Assembly: GCA_027081375.1 (NCBI GenBank)
Contig: JALWKR010000104.1
Coordinates: 1-5,047, forward strand
Length of the DNA stretch: 5,047 nucleotides
Source: Persephonella sp.
Lineage (GTDB): Bacteria > Aquificota > Aquificia > Aquificales > Hydrogenothermaceae
Reading direction: 5' to 3'
Part shown: positions 1 through 5,047 of the stretch, one piece after another
Layout: every line of letters begins with the position of its first letter
Position numbering within the stretch: the first letter of the stretch is position 1
Made by a program: the position numbers and the translations under genes
The notes under the pieces: model-generated
The model's database searches: none
What the model was told of the DNA's origin: nothing
The model's input: only the letters and a program-made list of their open reading frames with translations

Positions 1-330
1 TCTTTCTGGTATGCTTCAAAGTTAGCACTATTTAAATGGACATCTTTTAAACATGCCTTTTTAGTTACTCTTATAGCTTATGTTTCTATTGGTTTTGCAA
101 AAACATTAATGCAGATAAGCGGAATATATAAACCATCTCTTGTGTGGATACCTATTCTTATCGGTCTTACTATACAAACTGTACTAGCAAAAGCTGTTTT
201 TAAGGAAAGATGGCTAAAAGTTGTTATAGCTGTTGTTGTTGGTACCATTGTTACAGCGATTATAGTGATACCTATGTTTGTGGTTGCAGGTGGTTTAATA
301 ACCTATATGAGTGGACAGGCAAAATCTTAG
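1..330 (+). CDS. Integral membrane protein of unknown function (3' end only)
   Basis: The reading frame is open from the first base and ends at TAG (328-330), giving the last 109 residues of a protein whose start lies outside the window. An internal ATG at 109 sits in the middle of a hydrophobic run and has no good ribosome binding site, so it is unlikely to be the true start. The visible part holds about three membrane-spanning stretches, at roughly residues 18-37, 46-64 and 72-101 of the fragment. They are separated by short basic loops (around GIYK and FKERW). The last segment is long, rich in Val and Ile, and broken by Pro near residue 91. The C-terminus is short and polar (SGQAKS). No catalytic or transport motif is recognisable and I cannot assign a family. 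It is followed by 70 bases without a gene before prfB, so co-transcription with prfB is possible but not shown. Confidence 0.75.
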   Translation, partial: SFWYASKLALFKWTSFKHAFLVTLIAYVSIGFAKTLMQISGIYKPSLVWIPILIGLTIQTVLAKAVFKERWLKVVIAVVVGTIVTAIIVIPMFVVAGGLITYMSGQAKS

Positions 331-337
331 TAAAGTA

Positions 338-365
338 TTGTCAAATTTTATTTTTTACATATCTT
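338..365 (+). promoter_or_regulatory. Possible sigma-70-type promoter for prfB
   Basis: In the 70-base gap before prfB, TTGTCA (338-343) differs from the -35 consensus at one position. It is followed after 16 bases by TATCTT (360-365), a weak -10 match (4 of 6). A transcript starting near 372 would have a leader of about 30 bases. The gap contains no hairpin that would end the upstream gene. In sequence this AT-rich, matches like this arise often by chance. Confidence 0.3.
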
Positions 366-400
366 AAGGGCAGAAAATAACCTTACAAGAGGTTAGGAAG

Positions 401-1516
401 ATGATACTAGATACATTAAAGGAAAAATATAATGAGCTTTATGAAACTTTTGAAAATATAAAAGAGATATTAAAGCCAGAAGAGTTTGAAGAAGAGTTAA
501 AAAAGCTTGATGAGGAGATGGGAAAGCCTGATTTCTGGAATGATACTAAAAGGGCTCAGGAAATATCAGCAAGAAGAAATGCTGTTGCTAATAAGCTTCA
601 GGAAATAAAAGATGTAGAAAAGAGATTAAATGATATAAAAGAGTATTTAGAGATTTTAGAGTTAGAGTATGACCAGGAAACAGAAAAAGAGATAGAAAAG
701 GAGATTAAAATCTTAGAAAAAGAGATAAACAGATTAGAAACAGCAAGTCTGCTTTCTGGAGAGTATGACCAGAAAAATGCCATTGTTACTCTCCAAGCTG
801 GTTCTGGTGGCGTTGAGGCATGTGATTGGACAGAAATGCTACTAAGAATGTACTTAAGATGGGCTGAAAAAAATGGTTTTCAGATAGAAATGGTTGATTA
901 CCAGCCTGATGATGTAGCAGGAATTAAAAGTGCTACATTTATAGTAAAAGGACCTTATGCTTATGGATATCTAAAAGGAGAACAGGGAGTTCACAGACTT
1001 GTTAGAATATCTCCATTTGATGCAAACAAAAGAAGACATACTTCTTTCTCTGCAGTTTCTGTAATTCCAGAGATAGGGGATGAAGTTAAAGTAGAAATAA
1101 AAGATGAAGACCTGAGAATAGATACATTTAGAGCTTCAGGGGCAGGGGGACAGCACGTTAATACCACCGACTCAGCTGTTAGAATTGTTCATATACCTAC
1201 AGGAATAACAGTAACCTGTCAAAGTGAGCGTTCTCAGATACAAAACAGAGCAAAAGCTATGCAGATGTTAAAGGCAAAACTGTATCAGTATGAACTTGAA
1301 AAACAAAAAGAGAAACAGAAAGAGCTGGAAGGAGAAAAGAAAGATATTACATGGGGTAGCCAGATTAGATCATATGTATTCCAGCCTTATCAAATGGTTA
1401 AAGACCTTAGAACAGGATACGAGACAGGAAATATTCAGGCTGTAATGGATGGTGAGATAGATGAATTAATAGAAAGCTATTTAAAATGGAACGCTTCTCA
1501 AAAACAACAGAATTAA
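401..1516 (+). CDS. prfB: Peptide chain release factor 2 (RF2)
   Basis: RF2 recognises UGA and UAA in the ribosomal A site and triggers hydrolysis of the finished peptidyl-tRNA in the cytoplasm. The 371-residue product has the full family length (E. coli RF2 is 365). The N-terminal domain (about 1-115) is helical and rich in Glu and Lys. The codon-recognition tripeptide Ser-Pro-Phe, diagnostic of RF2 rather than RF1, is at 204-206. The catalytic Gly-Gly-Gln is at 249-251, inside [11 protein letters not shown]; its Gln is the residue normally methylated by PrmC. Other family blocks are AGSGG (133-137), YLRWAE (151-156), RRHTSF (211-216) and WGSQIRSYV (318-326). Ala245 occupies the position of Thr246 in E. 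coli K-12, where most bacteria carry Ala or Ser. The start ATG follows AAGAGGTT (387-394) at normal spacing. The gene is read in one frame with no in-frame UGA near codon 25, so the autoregulatory +1 frameshift known from many prfB genes is absent. A sulfur-carrier gene follows after 10 bases. Confidence 0.97.
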   Translation: MILDTLKEKYNELYETFENIKEILKPEEFEEELKKLDEEMGKPDFWNDTKRAQEISARRNAVANKLQEIKDVEKRLNDIKEYLEILELEYDQETEKEIEKEIKILEKEINRLETASLLSGEYDQKNAIVTLQAGSGGVEACDWTEMLLRMYLRWAEKNGFQIEMVDYQPDDVAGIKSATFIVKGPYAYGYLKGEQGVHRLVRISPFDANKRRHTSFSAVSVIPEIGDEVKVEIKDEDLRIDTFRASGAGGQHVNTTDSAVRIVHIPTGITVTCQSERSQIQNRAKAMQMLKAKLYQYELEKQKEKQKELEGEKKDITWGSQIRSYVFQPYQMVKDLRTGYETGNIQAVMDGEIDELIESYLKWNASQKQQN

Positions 1517-1526
1517 TGGGGAGAAG

Positions 1527-1730
1527 ATGGAGATAAAAGTTAAGTATAGAGGAAAAGAGCAGATATTAACCTTTGATAAAGAAAAGGTAACAGCCTTAGA
1601 TATACTAAAAGCTCTAGGTCTTTCTCCTGAGTATGCTTTTGTTGCTAAGAATGGAGAACTTGCATCTGAAGATGAAGAGATAAAACCTGAAGATAACATA
1701 AAAGTAGTAAATGCTATATCAGGTGGGTAA
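1527..1730 (+). CDS. ThiS/MoaD/TtuB-like ubiquitin-fold sulfur-carrier protein
   Basis: This 67-residue protein has the size, predicted beta-grasp pattern and C-terminal Gly-Gly (66-67, within NAISGG) of bacterial sulfur carriers. In that family the terminal Gly is adenylated by an E1-like enzyme and converted to a thiocarboxylate that donates sulfur. Visible elements are the first beta-hairpin (residues 1-16, MEIKVKYRG onwards), the helix after Thr22 (TALDILKALGL) and the segment AFVAKNGEL (37-45), followed by an acidic loop and the final strand KVVNAISGG. The recipient pathway cannot be read from the sequence: thiamin (ThiS), molybdopterin (MoaD), or tRNA 2-thiouridine in thermophiles (TtuB). 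None of the partner genes (thiF/moeB, thiG, moaE, ttuA) is in the window. The gene begins 10 bases after the prfB stop. Its GGGGAG (1518-1523) lies only 3 bases from the ATG, closer than usual, so translation may depend partly on coupling to prfB. Confidence 0.85.
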   Translation: MEIKVKYRGKEQILTFDKEKVTALDILKALGLSPEYAFVAKNGELASEDEEIKPEDNIKVVNAISGG

Positions 1731-1763
1731 ATTATAAAATTTTTCAACATTATCTTTTAAGTG

Positions 1764-1782
1764 TTAACGAATAATTAACGAA
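1764..1782 (+). promoter_or_regulatory. Tandem 8-bp direct repeat, candidate response-regulator operator
   Basis: TTAACGAA occurs exactly twice, at 1764-1771 and 1775-1782, separated by TAA, so the repeat period is 11 bases. A weaker third copy in the same register may be TTTGATAA (1786-1793, 4 of 8 matches). OmpR/PhoB-family regulators bind as head-to-tail dimers to direct repeats of about 11 bases placed at or just upstream of the -35 position, which is the arrangement here. The operon that starts at 1839 encodes exactly such a regulator, so autoregulation is the natural inference. The repeats could also be chance in AT-rich DNA, although each copy contains a CG, which is rare in this stretch. 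Confidence 0.5.
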
Positions 1783-1785
1783 AGT

Positions 1786-1813
1786 TTGATAAATTATATT
1801 TAACAAATTTATT
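1786..1813 (+). promoter_or_regulatory. Candidate promoter of the His-rich protein/OMP/two-component operon
   Basis: Two readings are possible. In one, TTGATA (1786-1791; one mismatch to -35 consensus) pairs with TTTATT (1808-1813) across 16 bases, placing the tandem repeat directly upstream of the -35. In the other, TATATT (1795-1800) is the -10 and no separate -35 is needed, because the second repeat ends 12 bases upstream of it, as at PhoB-activated promoters. Either gives a leader of about 20-32 bases before the ATG at 1839. The sequence cannot decide between them. Confidence 0.35.
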
Positions 1814-1838
1814 TATTGGCTAAATCTAAGGGAACAAT

Positions 1839-2318
1839 ATGAAAAAATTTTTAATAATTTTTATCTTTTTTATAGGTTTTACATCTTTATCCCTTGGAAA
1901 TAACGGTAAAACAAAGGATATTTCAGCACAGATACTAAAACTTATAAATGAAGTAAAAAATACTCCTCCTTCTGAAAGATATAAAAAAATGAATCAACTT
2001 AAACTCCTGGTTAAAAAGTTAAAAGCTGAAGAAAGATTAAAGATAATGAAAAAACTTCATCAGCAGCTTCACAGCTCAAAAGACACAAGAGTACATGAGC
2101 ATATACACAGATACAGCCATAAAGAGCATTTTACCCACAAAGAACATATGGAAATGAGGAATATGCGTCAGCAACACAAAGATAACTTTAAACAAGAAAT
2201 GCATAACGAAAGGAAAATGGAAGATTTCCATGGAGGTGGAAATAGACGTTGGGGTGAAAAAGGTAAAGATAATAAAAACAAAGGGGATCATGGCAAACCT
2301 TGGAACCATTTTAGATAG
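1839..2318 (+). CDS. Secreted histidine-rich protein, putative metal-binding
   Basis: I do not recognise a named family. The 159-residue product starts with a clear Sec signal peptide: a Lys-Lys N-terminus, a hydrophobic core of Leu, Ile and Phe, and a probable cleavage after SLG (18-20). The mature protein should be periplasmic or exported. Residues about 25-80 look like two or more amphipathic, Lys-rich helices around PPSERYKKMNQLKLLVKK. Residues 74-157 contain 14 His, seven of them within 86-103 (HEHIH, then HKEH at 94-97 and again at 100-103). Five Met lie between 104 and 127. The tail (132-159) is Gly, Lys and Asn-rich and probably disordered. Such composition suits binding of Ni, Cu, Zn or Co ions, but this is inference. 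The overall plan recalls small periplasmic stress proteins such as CpxP or ZraP, yet their LTxxQ motif is missing. AAGGGA (1828-1833) lies 5 bases before the ATG. It is the first gene of the operon, 9 bases before the next start. Confidence 0.8.
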   Translation: MKKFLIIFIFFIGFTSLSLGNNGKTKDISAQILKLINEVKNTPPSERYKKMNQLKLLVKKLKAEERLKIMKKLHQQLHSSKDTRVHEHIHRYSHKEHFTHKEHMEMRNMRQQHKDNFKQEMHNERKMEDFHGGGNRRWGEKGKDNKNKGDHGKPWNHFR

Positions 2319-2327
2319 GGAGAGTGA

Positions 2328-3077
2328 ATGTTTCGCGTCTTATTAATATGGTTGCTTGCTTTTAGCTTTGCTTTTGGATATATAGATGAGGATTTAGATG
2401 GTGTTGATGATTCTGTAGATAAGTGCCCTGGTACGCCTTTTGATGTATTAGTTAATGCAGATGGCTGTCCTTTAGAAGAGTCTGGAAAGTTTTATATAAA
2501 ACTTTCTGCTTCTTATTCTTTAGACGAAGGAGAAAGTTCTTTAACTTCTTACATTACAGTTTCGTATTCAAATACTAACTGGTATTTTTCTGTAACTGGA
2601 AGCTATCTTTTGGACGCTGATGAAAGTAAAAACGAAGTTGGAGATACATATCTTTTTGGAAGTTATATTTTAAACTGGAAAAACCTTTATACTCAGCTTG
2701 GATTAAACATAAAAATTCCCACATCTAAAGTTTCAAAGAAAATAGACTACACTCCATCAATCCTTGTAGATATGTATCTAAACTCAATAGATGTTTTTCT
2801 ATATGGAGATTATACTTTTACAAATGAGGAAGGACTGAAAAATAGCTACAACCTATCTGTTGGTATTGGAAATCAGTTTACATACAGATTTTACTTAAGC
2901 ACATCCTTTGATTACTCTCAGAGTAATGTTTCTGGATATGATGATGAGCAGTATATATCTATTTATGCTATTTATGACTTTACAGAGAAGTTTTTTGCTT
3001 CAATTCTTTACAGCTATGGTTTGAATAAATCAGCTATAGACCATAATATATTTGGAAAAATAGGATACAGGTTTTAA
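2328..3077 (+). CDS. Outer-membrane beta-barrel protein with N-terminal thrombospondin type 3 module
   Basis: The 249-residue product has a signal peptide (residues 1-17, probable cleavage after AFG). The mature N-terminus (about 18-48) is a thrombospondin type 3 (TSP3) module: an acidic DEDLDGVDDSVD stretch of the kind that binds calcium, then CPGTP and DGCP, whose Cys33 and Cys47 could form a disulfide. From about residue 53 to the end the sequence alternates polar and aromatic/hydrophobic residues in strands of 8-12 residues (for example KFYIKLSASY, NWYFSVTGSYL, RFYLSTSFDY, FASILYSYGL). It ends in GKIGYRF, a typical outer-membrane C-terminal strand with terminal Phe. Roughly 8-12 strands fit. 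In OmpA-type proteins TSP3 repeats usually link the barrel to a peptidoglycan-binding domain; here that domain is absent and the module precedes the barrel. GGAG (2319-2322) lies 5 bases before the ATG. The substrate or function is unknown; co-transcription with a two-component system suggests an envelope-sensing or permeability role. Confidence 0.82.
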   Translation: MFRVLLIWLLAFSFAFGYIDEDLDGVDDSVDKCPGTPFDVLVNADGCPLEESGKFYIKLSASYSLDEGESSLTSYITVSYSNTNWYFSVTGSYLLDADESKNEVGDTYLFGSYILNWKNLYTQLGLNIKIPTSKVSKKIDYTPSILVDMYLNSIDVFLYGDYTFTNEEGLKNSYNLSVGIGNQFTYRFYLSTSFDYSQSNVSGYDDEQYISIYAIYDFTEKFFASILYSYGLNKSAIDHNIFGKIGYRF

Positions 3078-3079
3078 AA

Positions 3080-3709
3080 ATGGCTAGAATACTAATTATT
3101 GAAGATGATAAAGTTCTTGTTGAAAGTTTGAAAGCTTTTCTTGAGTACAACGGATATGAAGTTGATATAGCAAGAAGTTATGAAGAAGCTGCTGATTTAA
3201 CTTTTGAAAATAAGTATGACCTTTATGTTATAGATATAAACCTTCTTGATGGAAGTGGTATAGATTTTCTTAAAGATATTAGAGGAGCAGAAGACAACAC
3301 TCCTGCAATATTTATAAGTGCTATTAGAAACGTAGACACCATAGCAAAAACATTTGAGATAGGAGCTGAAGACTATATTAAAAAACCTTTTGAACCTGAG
3401 GAACTTCTTATAAGGATAAAAGCTAGATTGAAAACAAAAACAGGTGGAAAGGAAATTTCTTACAATGACATTGTAATTAAAGACAGTAGAGTTTTTAAAA
3501 ACGGTAAAGAGGTAGAGATAGGAACAGTTCTTAGAAGAATTCTTGAAAAACTTATTGAAAATAGGGGAAAGGTAGTACCTAAAGAAGATTTAATGGAGCT
3601 TCTTCAAAATCCATCAGACTTAGCCTTAAGGGTAAATATCTCAAAACTTAAAAAGAAACTTGGTATAGATATAAAGTCTGTTAGAGGAATTGGTTATACA
3701 CTAGAATGA
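3080..3709 (+). CDS. OmpR/PhoB-family DNA-binding response regulator
   Basis: This cytoplasmic transcription factor should be activated by phosphoryl transfer from the kinase encoded next. The receiver domain (1 to about 118) has the acidic pocket Glu8-Asp9-Asp10, the phospho-acceptor Asp52 (YVIDINLLDGSG), the switch Ser80 (FISA) and Lys102 in DYIKKPF. The winged-helix effector domain (about 126-209) has KLIENRGKVVPKEDLMELL, the recognition-helix region LALRVNISKLKKKLG and the wing RGIGYTLE, all typical of the OmpR class. At 209 residues it is somewhat shorter than the usual 220-240; the linker and the loop before the recognition helix look compact. AGG (3069-3071) within the upstream coding end serves as ribosome binding site, and the ATG comes 2 bases after the preceding stop, implying translational coupling. 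The target may be the TTAACGAA tandem repeat (1764-1782) in front of the operon; this is inferred, not shown. No close named orthologue is recognised. Confidence 0.94.
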   Translation: MARILIIEDDKVLVESLKAFLEYNGYEVDIARSYEEAADLTFENKYDLYVIDINLLDGSGIDFLKDIRGAEDNTPAIFISAIRNVDTIAKTFEIGAEDYIKKPFEPEELLIRIKARLKTKTGGKEISYNDIVIKDSRVFKNGKEVEIGTVLRRILEKLIENRGKVVPKEDLMELLQNPSDLALRVNISKLKKKLGIDIKSVRGIGYTLE

Positions 3710-4758
3710 GGATTTTTAAAACAAGATATGAAAGGGAATCCTTTTTAAAAAGTTTCCTTTTATTTTTTCTCTCTATAGAGTTTCTTATCTCGGTTATTCT
3801 TTACTTTCATTACAGAGAGTTAGTTCACAGATTTAAAGATAACATATTTCTTGAAATGAAAAACTTCAGCTATACCTTTGAAGGAAAAAAGTTTAAAGTG
3901 GATTTAGAAAAAAAGGATGAAAAAAAAGGTTTTTATCAGCTTTATGAAGATAAAAACTCCTTTTATATCCTTGTCCCTATTCCTTTTGCAAAGGATGAAG
4001 TATTTAAGATTTCGTACTCTAAAAAAGCGTTTTTAAAGCAGTTAAGAAAGTATCAAACGGAAGTTATTCTTGAATTTCTTTTAGCATCTTTTATAACTGT
4101 TATTATATCTTTTATTTTTTCGTATATATCAATTAATCCTTTGAGAAAATCAATATCTCTAATAGAAGAAGTTACAAAAGATATTATCCACGATATAAAT
4201 ACACCAATATCTGGAATTCTTATAAATTTAAAACTTCTTAAACTAAAACACGGAGATGAACCTGAAATACATAGAATAGAGCTTGCAGTTAAACAGTTAT
4301 CCTCTTTATATGAAAATCTCAAAACATTAACAGAAGGGATAAAAATATACAAAGAAGGGATAAATGTAAGGGAAATTTTAGAAGAAGAGCTGAAAGTGTA
4401 TGAGAGTATTTATCCTGATATAAGGGTTCACCTACAAATTACAGATGTTTACAAGAAATTAGATAAAACAGCTTTAAAAAGGGTGATTTCTAACATACTA
4501 GGAAATGCTTTCAAACATAATATCTCTAAAAATGGGTGGATAAGGATATATCTAGATGAAAACTCTTTAATAGTAGAGAATTCTTCAAGGCCTCTAAAGA
4601 ATCCTGAAAAAGTTTTTGATAGATACTATAGAGAAGGTCAAAGGGGACTTGGACTTGGTCTTTCTATAGTTAAAAAACTCTGCAGTGAAATGGGGTGCAA
4701 AGTTTCATTTAAGGCATATAAAAATAAAGTTCAGGTTAAAATAGATTTTCCCCATTGA
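3706..4758 (+). CDS. Membrane sensor histidine kinase, HAMP-less, partner of the upstream regulator
   Basis: The 350-residue product has a first transmembrane helix at about 14-34, a periplasmic segment of about 85 residues (35-118), a second helix at about 119-141 and a cytoplasmic kinase. The phospho-acceptor His162 lies in KDIIHDINTPISGIL, a variant H-box with Asp-Ile-Asn-Thr-Pro. Only about 20 residues separate the second helix from His162, so there is no room for a HAMP domain, although INPLRKSI resembles the start of one. The ATP-binding domain has an N-box (NILGNAFKHN, Asn263, Asn267 and Lys270), an F-box (VFDRYYREG, 303-311) and a G2 box (GLGLGLSIVKKL, 314-325). The G1 box expected as DxGxG reads ENSSRPL (291-297) and lacks the usual Asp and Gly residues. 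The periplasmic part, with strands around FYQLYEDKNSFYILVPIPF, has no recognised sensor fold and no His or Cys cluster. Its ATG overlaps the regulator stop by 4 bases (ATGA), which strongly supports a cognate pair. The sensed signal is unknown. Confidence 0.92.
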   Translation: MRIFKTRYERESFLKSFLLFFLSIEFLISVILYFHYRELVHRFKDNIFLEMKNFSYTFEGKKFKVDLEKKDEKKGFYQLYEDKNSFYILVPIPFAKDEVFKISYSKKAFLKQLRKYQTEVILEFLLASFITVIISFIFSYISINPLRKSISLIEEVTKDIIHDINTPISGILINLKLLKLKHGDEPEIHRIELAVKQLSSLYENLKTLTEGIKIYKEGINVREILEEELKVYESIYPDIRVHLQITDVYKKLDKTALKRVISNILGNAFKHNISKNGWIRIYLDENSLIVENSSRPLKNPEKVFDRYYREGQRGLGLGLSIVKKLCSEMGCKVSFKAYKNKVQVKIDFPH

Positions 4759-4783
4759 AACCCTTTTTATTCTTATATAAATT
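4755..4783 (+). promoter_or_regulatory. Possible promoter for the tatD-family gene
   Basis: TTGAAA (4755-4760), overlapping the end of the kinase gene, and TAAATT (4778-4783) are separated by 17 bases and resemble -35 and -10 elements. TATAAA (4776-4781) is an alternative -10 at a shorter 15-base spacing. The 61-base gap has no GC-containing hairpin followed by T residues, so read-through from the kinase operon also remains possible. The matches are modest for such AT-rich DNA. Confidence 0.3.
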
Positions 4784-4819
4784 TTATATTTCCTGCAAAA
4801 AATTAAAAGAGGTGGTTTT

Positions 4820-5047
4820 ATGATAGATACTCATGCCCATCTTGATATGATAAAAAATGAAGAAGACGTAAAAGAAAGTGTAGAAAACCTTGACTATATA
4901 ATCACAATTGGCTGTGACAAAGAGGAGATATATAAAGCTGTAGAACTTTCAAAAAAATATGATAATGTTTATGCTTCTATAGGCTTTCATCCTTATGATG
5001 TTAAAGATATAAAAGAAGAAGATATAGAAACTCTAAAAAAACTTGCT
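4820..5047 (+). CDS. TatD-family metal-dependent hydrolase (5' end only)
   Basis: The first 76 residues are visible and the frame is open at the window edge; family members are usually about 255-265 residues. The N-terminus MIDTHAHLD carries the metal-binding His5-x-His7 of the amidohydrolase-type TIM barrel, and GFHPYDV (55-61) matches the conserved GxHP block of TatD proteins. IITIGCD (27-33) fits the intervening strand. Known relatives are cytoplasmic, Mg- or Zn-dependent 3'-5' DNA/RNA exonucleases or deoxyribonucleases (TatD, YcfH, YjjV). The catalytic Glu and later His and Asp ligands lie beyond the window, so activity cannot be judged, and I do not choose among the paralogues. The strong ribosome binding site AGAGGTGG (4808-4815) precedes the ATG at good spacing. 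The gene is 61 bases after the kinase stop and is probably a separate housekeeping unit. Confidence 0.9.
   Translation, partial: MIDTHAHLDMIKNEEDVKESVENLDYIITIGCDKEEIYKAVELSKKYDNVYASIGFHPYDVKDIKEEDIETLKKLA

Noticed and set aside
598..783. Minus-strand open frame inside prfB
   Set aside because: It is antisense to the well-supported prfB N-terminal helices; the Ser/Phe-rich translation is the complement of Glu/Lys codons.
1481..1750. Minus-strand open frame covering the sulfur-carrier gene
   Set aside because: It is antisense to a recognisable 67-residue beta-grasp protein and shows no family features.
1731..1763. Possible intrinsic terminator after the sulfur-carrier gene (AAAATTTTT)
   Set aside because: There is no GC-containing stem; an A-run followed by a T-run is expected in DNA of this composition.
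2076..2309. Minus-strand open frame inside the His-rich gene, Met/Phe/His-rich
   Set aside because: His and Met codons (CAT, ATG) are reverse complements of each other, so a His-rich gene automatically yields a Met-rich shadow.
1839..2318. Assignment of the His-rich protein to the CpxP/Spy/ZraP family
   Set aside because: The size, signal peptide and helical character are similar, but no LTxxQ repeat is present, so a family name is not justified.
2324..2326. GTG as an alternative start for the TSP3-barrel gene
   Set aside because: It is out of frame with the protein by one base; the ATG at 2328 has the better-spaced ribosome binding site and gives an intact signal peptide.
4053..4352. Minus-strand open frame of 99 codons inside the kinase gene
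   Set aside because: It lies opposite the second membrane helix and H-box of a complete kinase, has no ribosome binding site, and its translation looks like antisense.
4775..4789. ATATAAA/TTTATAT near-palindrome after the kinase gene, considered as a terminator
   Set aside because: It is all A/T with a one-base centre, so it cannot form a stable hairpin, and it has no real T-tract after it. It more likely overlaps a -10 element.

Overview
The window is AT-rich bacterial DNA in which every recognisable gene lies on the plus strand. Heavy use of AGA (Arg) and ATA (Ile), proteins rich in Lys and Glu, and a Gram-negative envelope protein (an outer-membrane beta-barrel with a terminal Phe) suggest a low-GC, probably thermophilic, diderm bacterium. 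A member of the Aquificota such as the Hydrogenothermaceae (Sulfurihydrogenibium/Persephonella type) fits best, and a deep-branching Campylobacterota is the main alternative. This placement is inferred from composition and protein style; no marker was searched.

Layout: (1) 1-330 is the 3' end of a gene for a multi-spanning membrane protein of unknown function. (2) 401-1730 is a housekeeping pair: prfB, encoding peptide chain release factor 2 without the usual programmed frameshift, followed after 10 bases by a 67-residue ubiquitin-like sulfur-carrier protein of the ThiS/MoaD/TtuB type ending in Gly-Gly. (3) 1731-1838 is a short, very AT-rich intergenic region with two exact TTAACGAA copies 11 bases apart, just upstream of a candidate promoter. 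This is the geometry of an OmpR/PhoB-family response-regulator operator. (4) 1839-4758 is a tight four-gene operon. It encodes a secreted protein with a very His-rich, Met-containing C-terminal half, an outer-membrane beta-barrel with an N-terminal thrombospondin type 3 (Ca-binding type) module, an OmpR-family response regulator and a membrane sensor histidine kinase. The junctions are 9 bases, 2 bases and a 4-base overlap. (5) 4820-5047 is the 5' end of a TatD-family metal-dependent hydrolase gene with its own strong ribosome binding site and a possible promoter.

The most interesting unit is the four-gene operon. The linkage suggests a self-contained envelope-sensing module: the kinase and regulator would control the exported His-rich protein, the outer-membrane protein and themselves through the tandem repeat. 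Metal or cation sensing is the simplest guess from the His cluster and the acidic TSP3 module, but the inducing signal cannot be read from the sequence. No GC-rich intrinsic terminator, tRNA, rRNA, riboswitch, CRISPR array or mobile element was seen.
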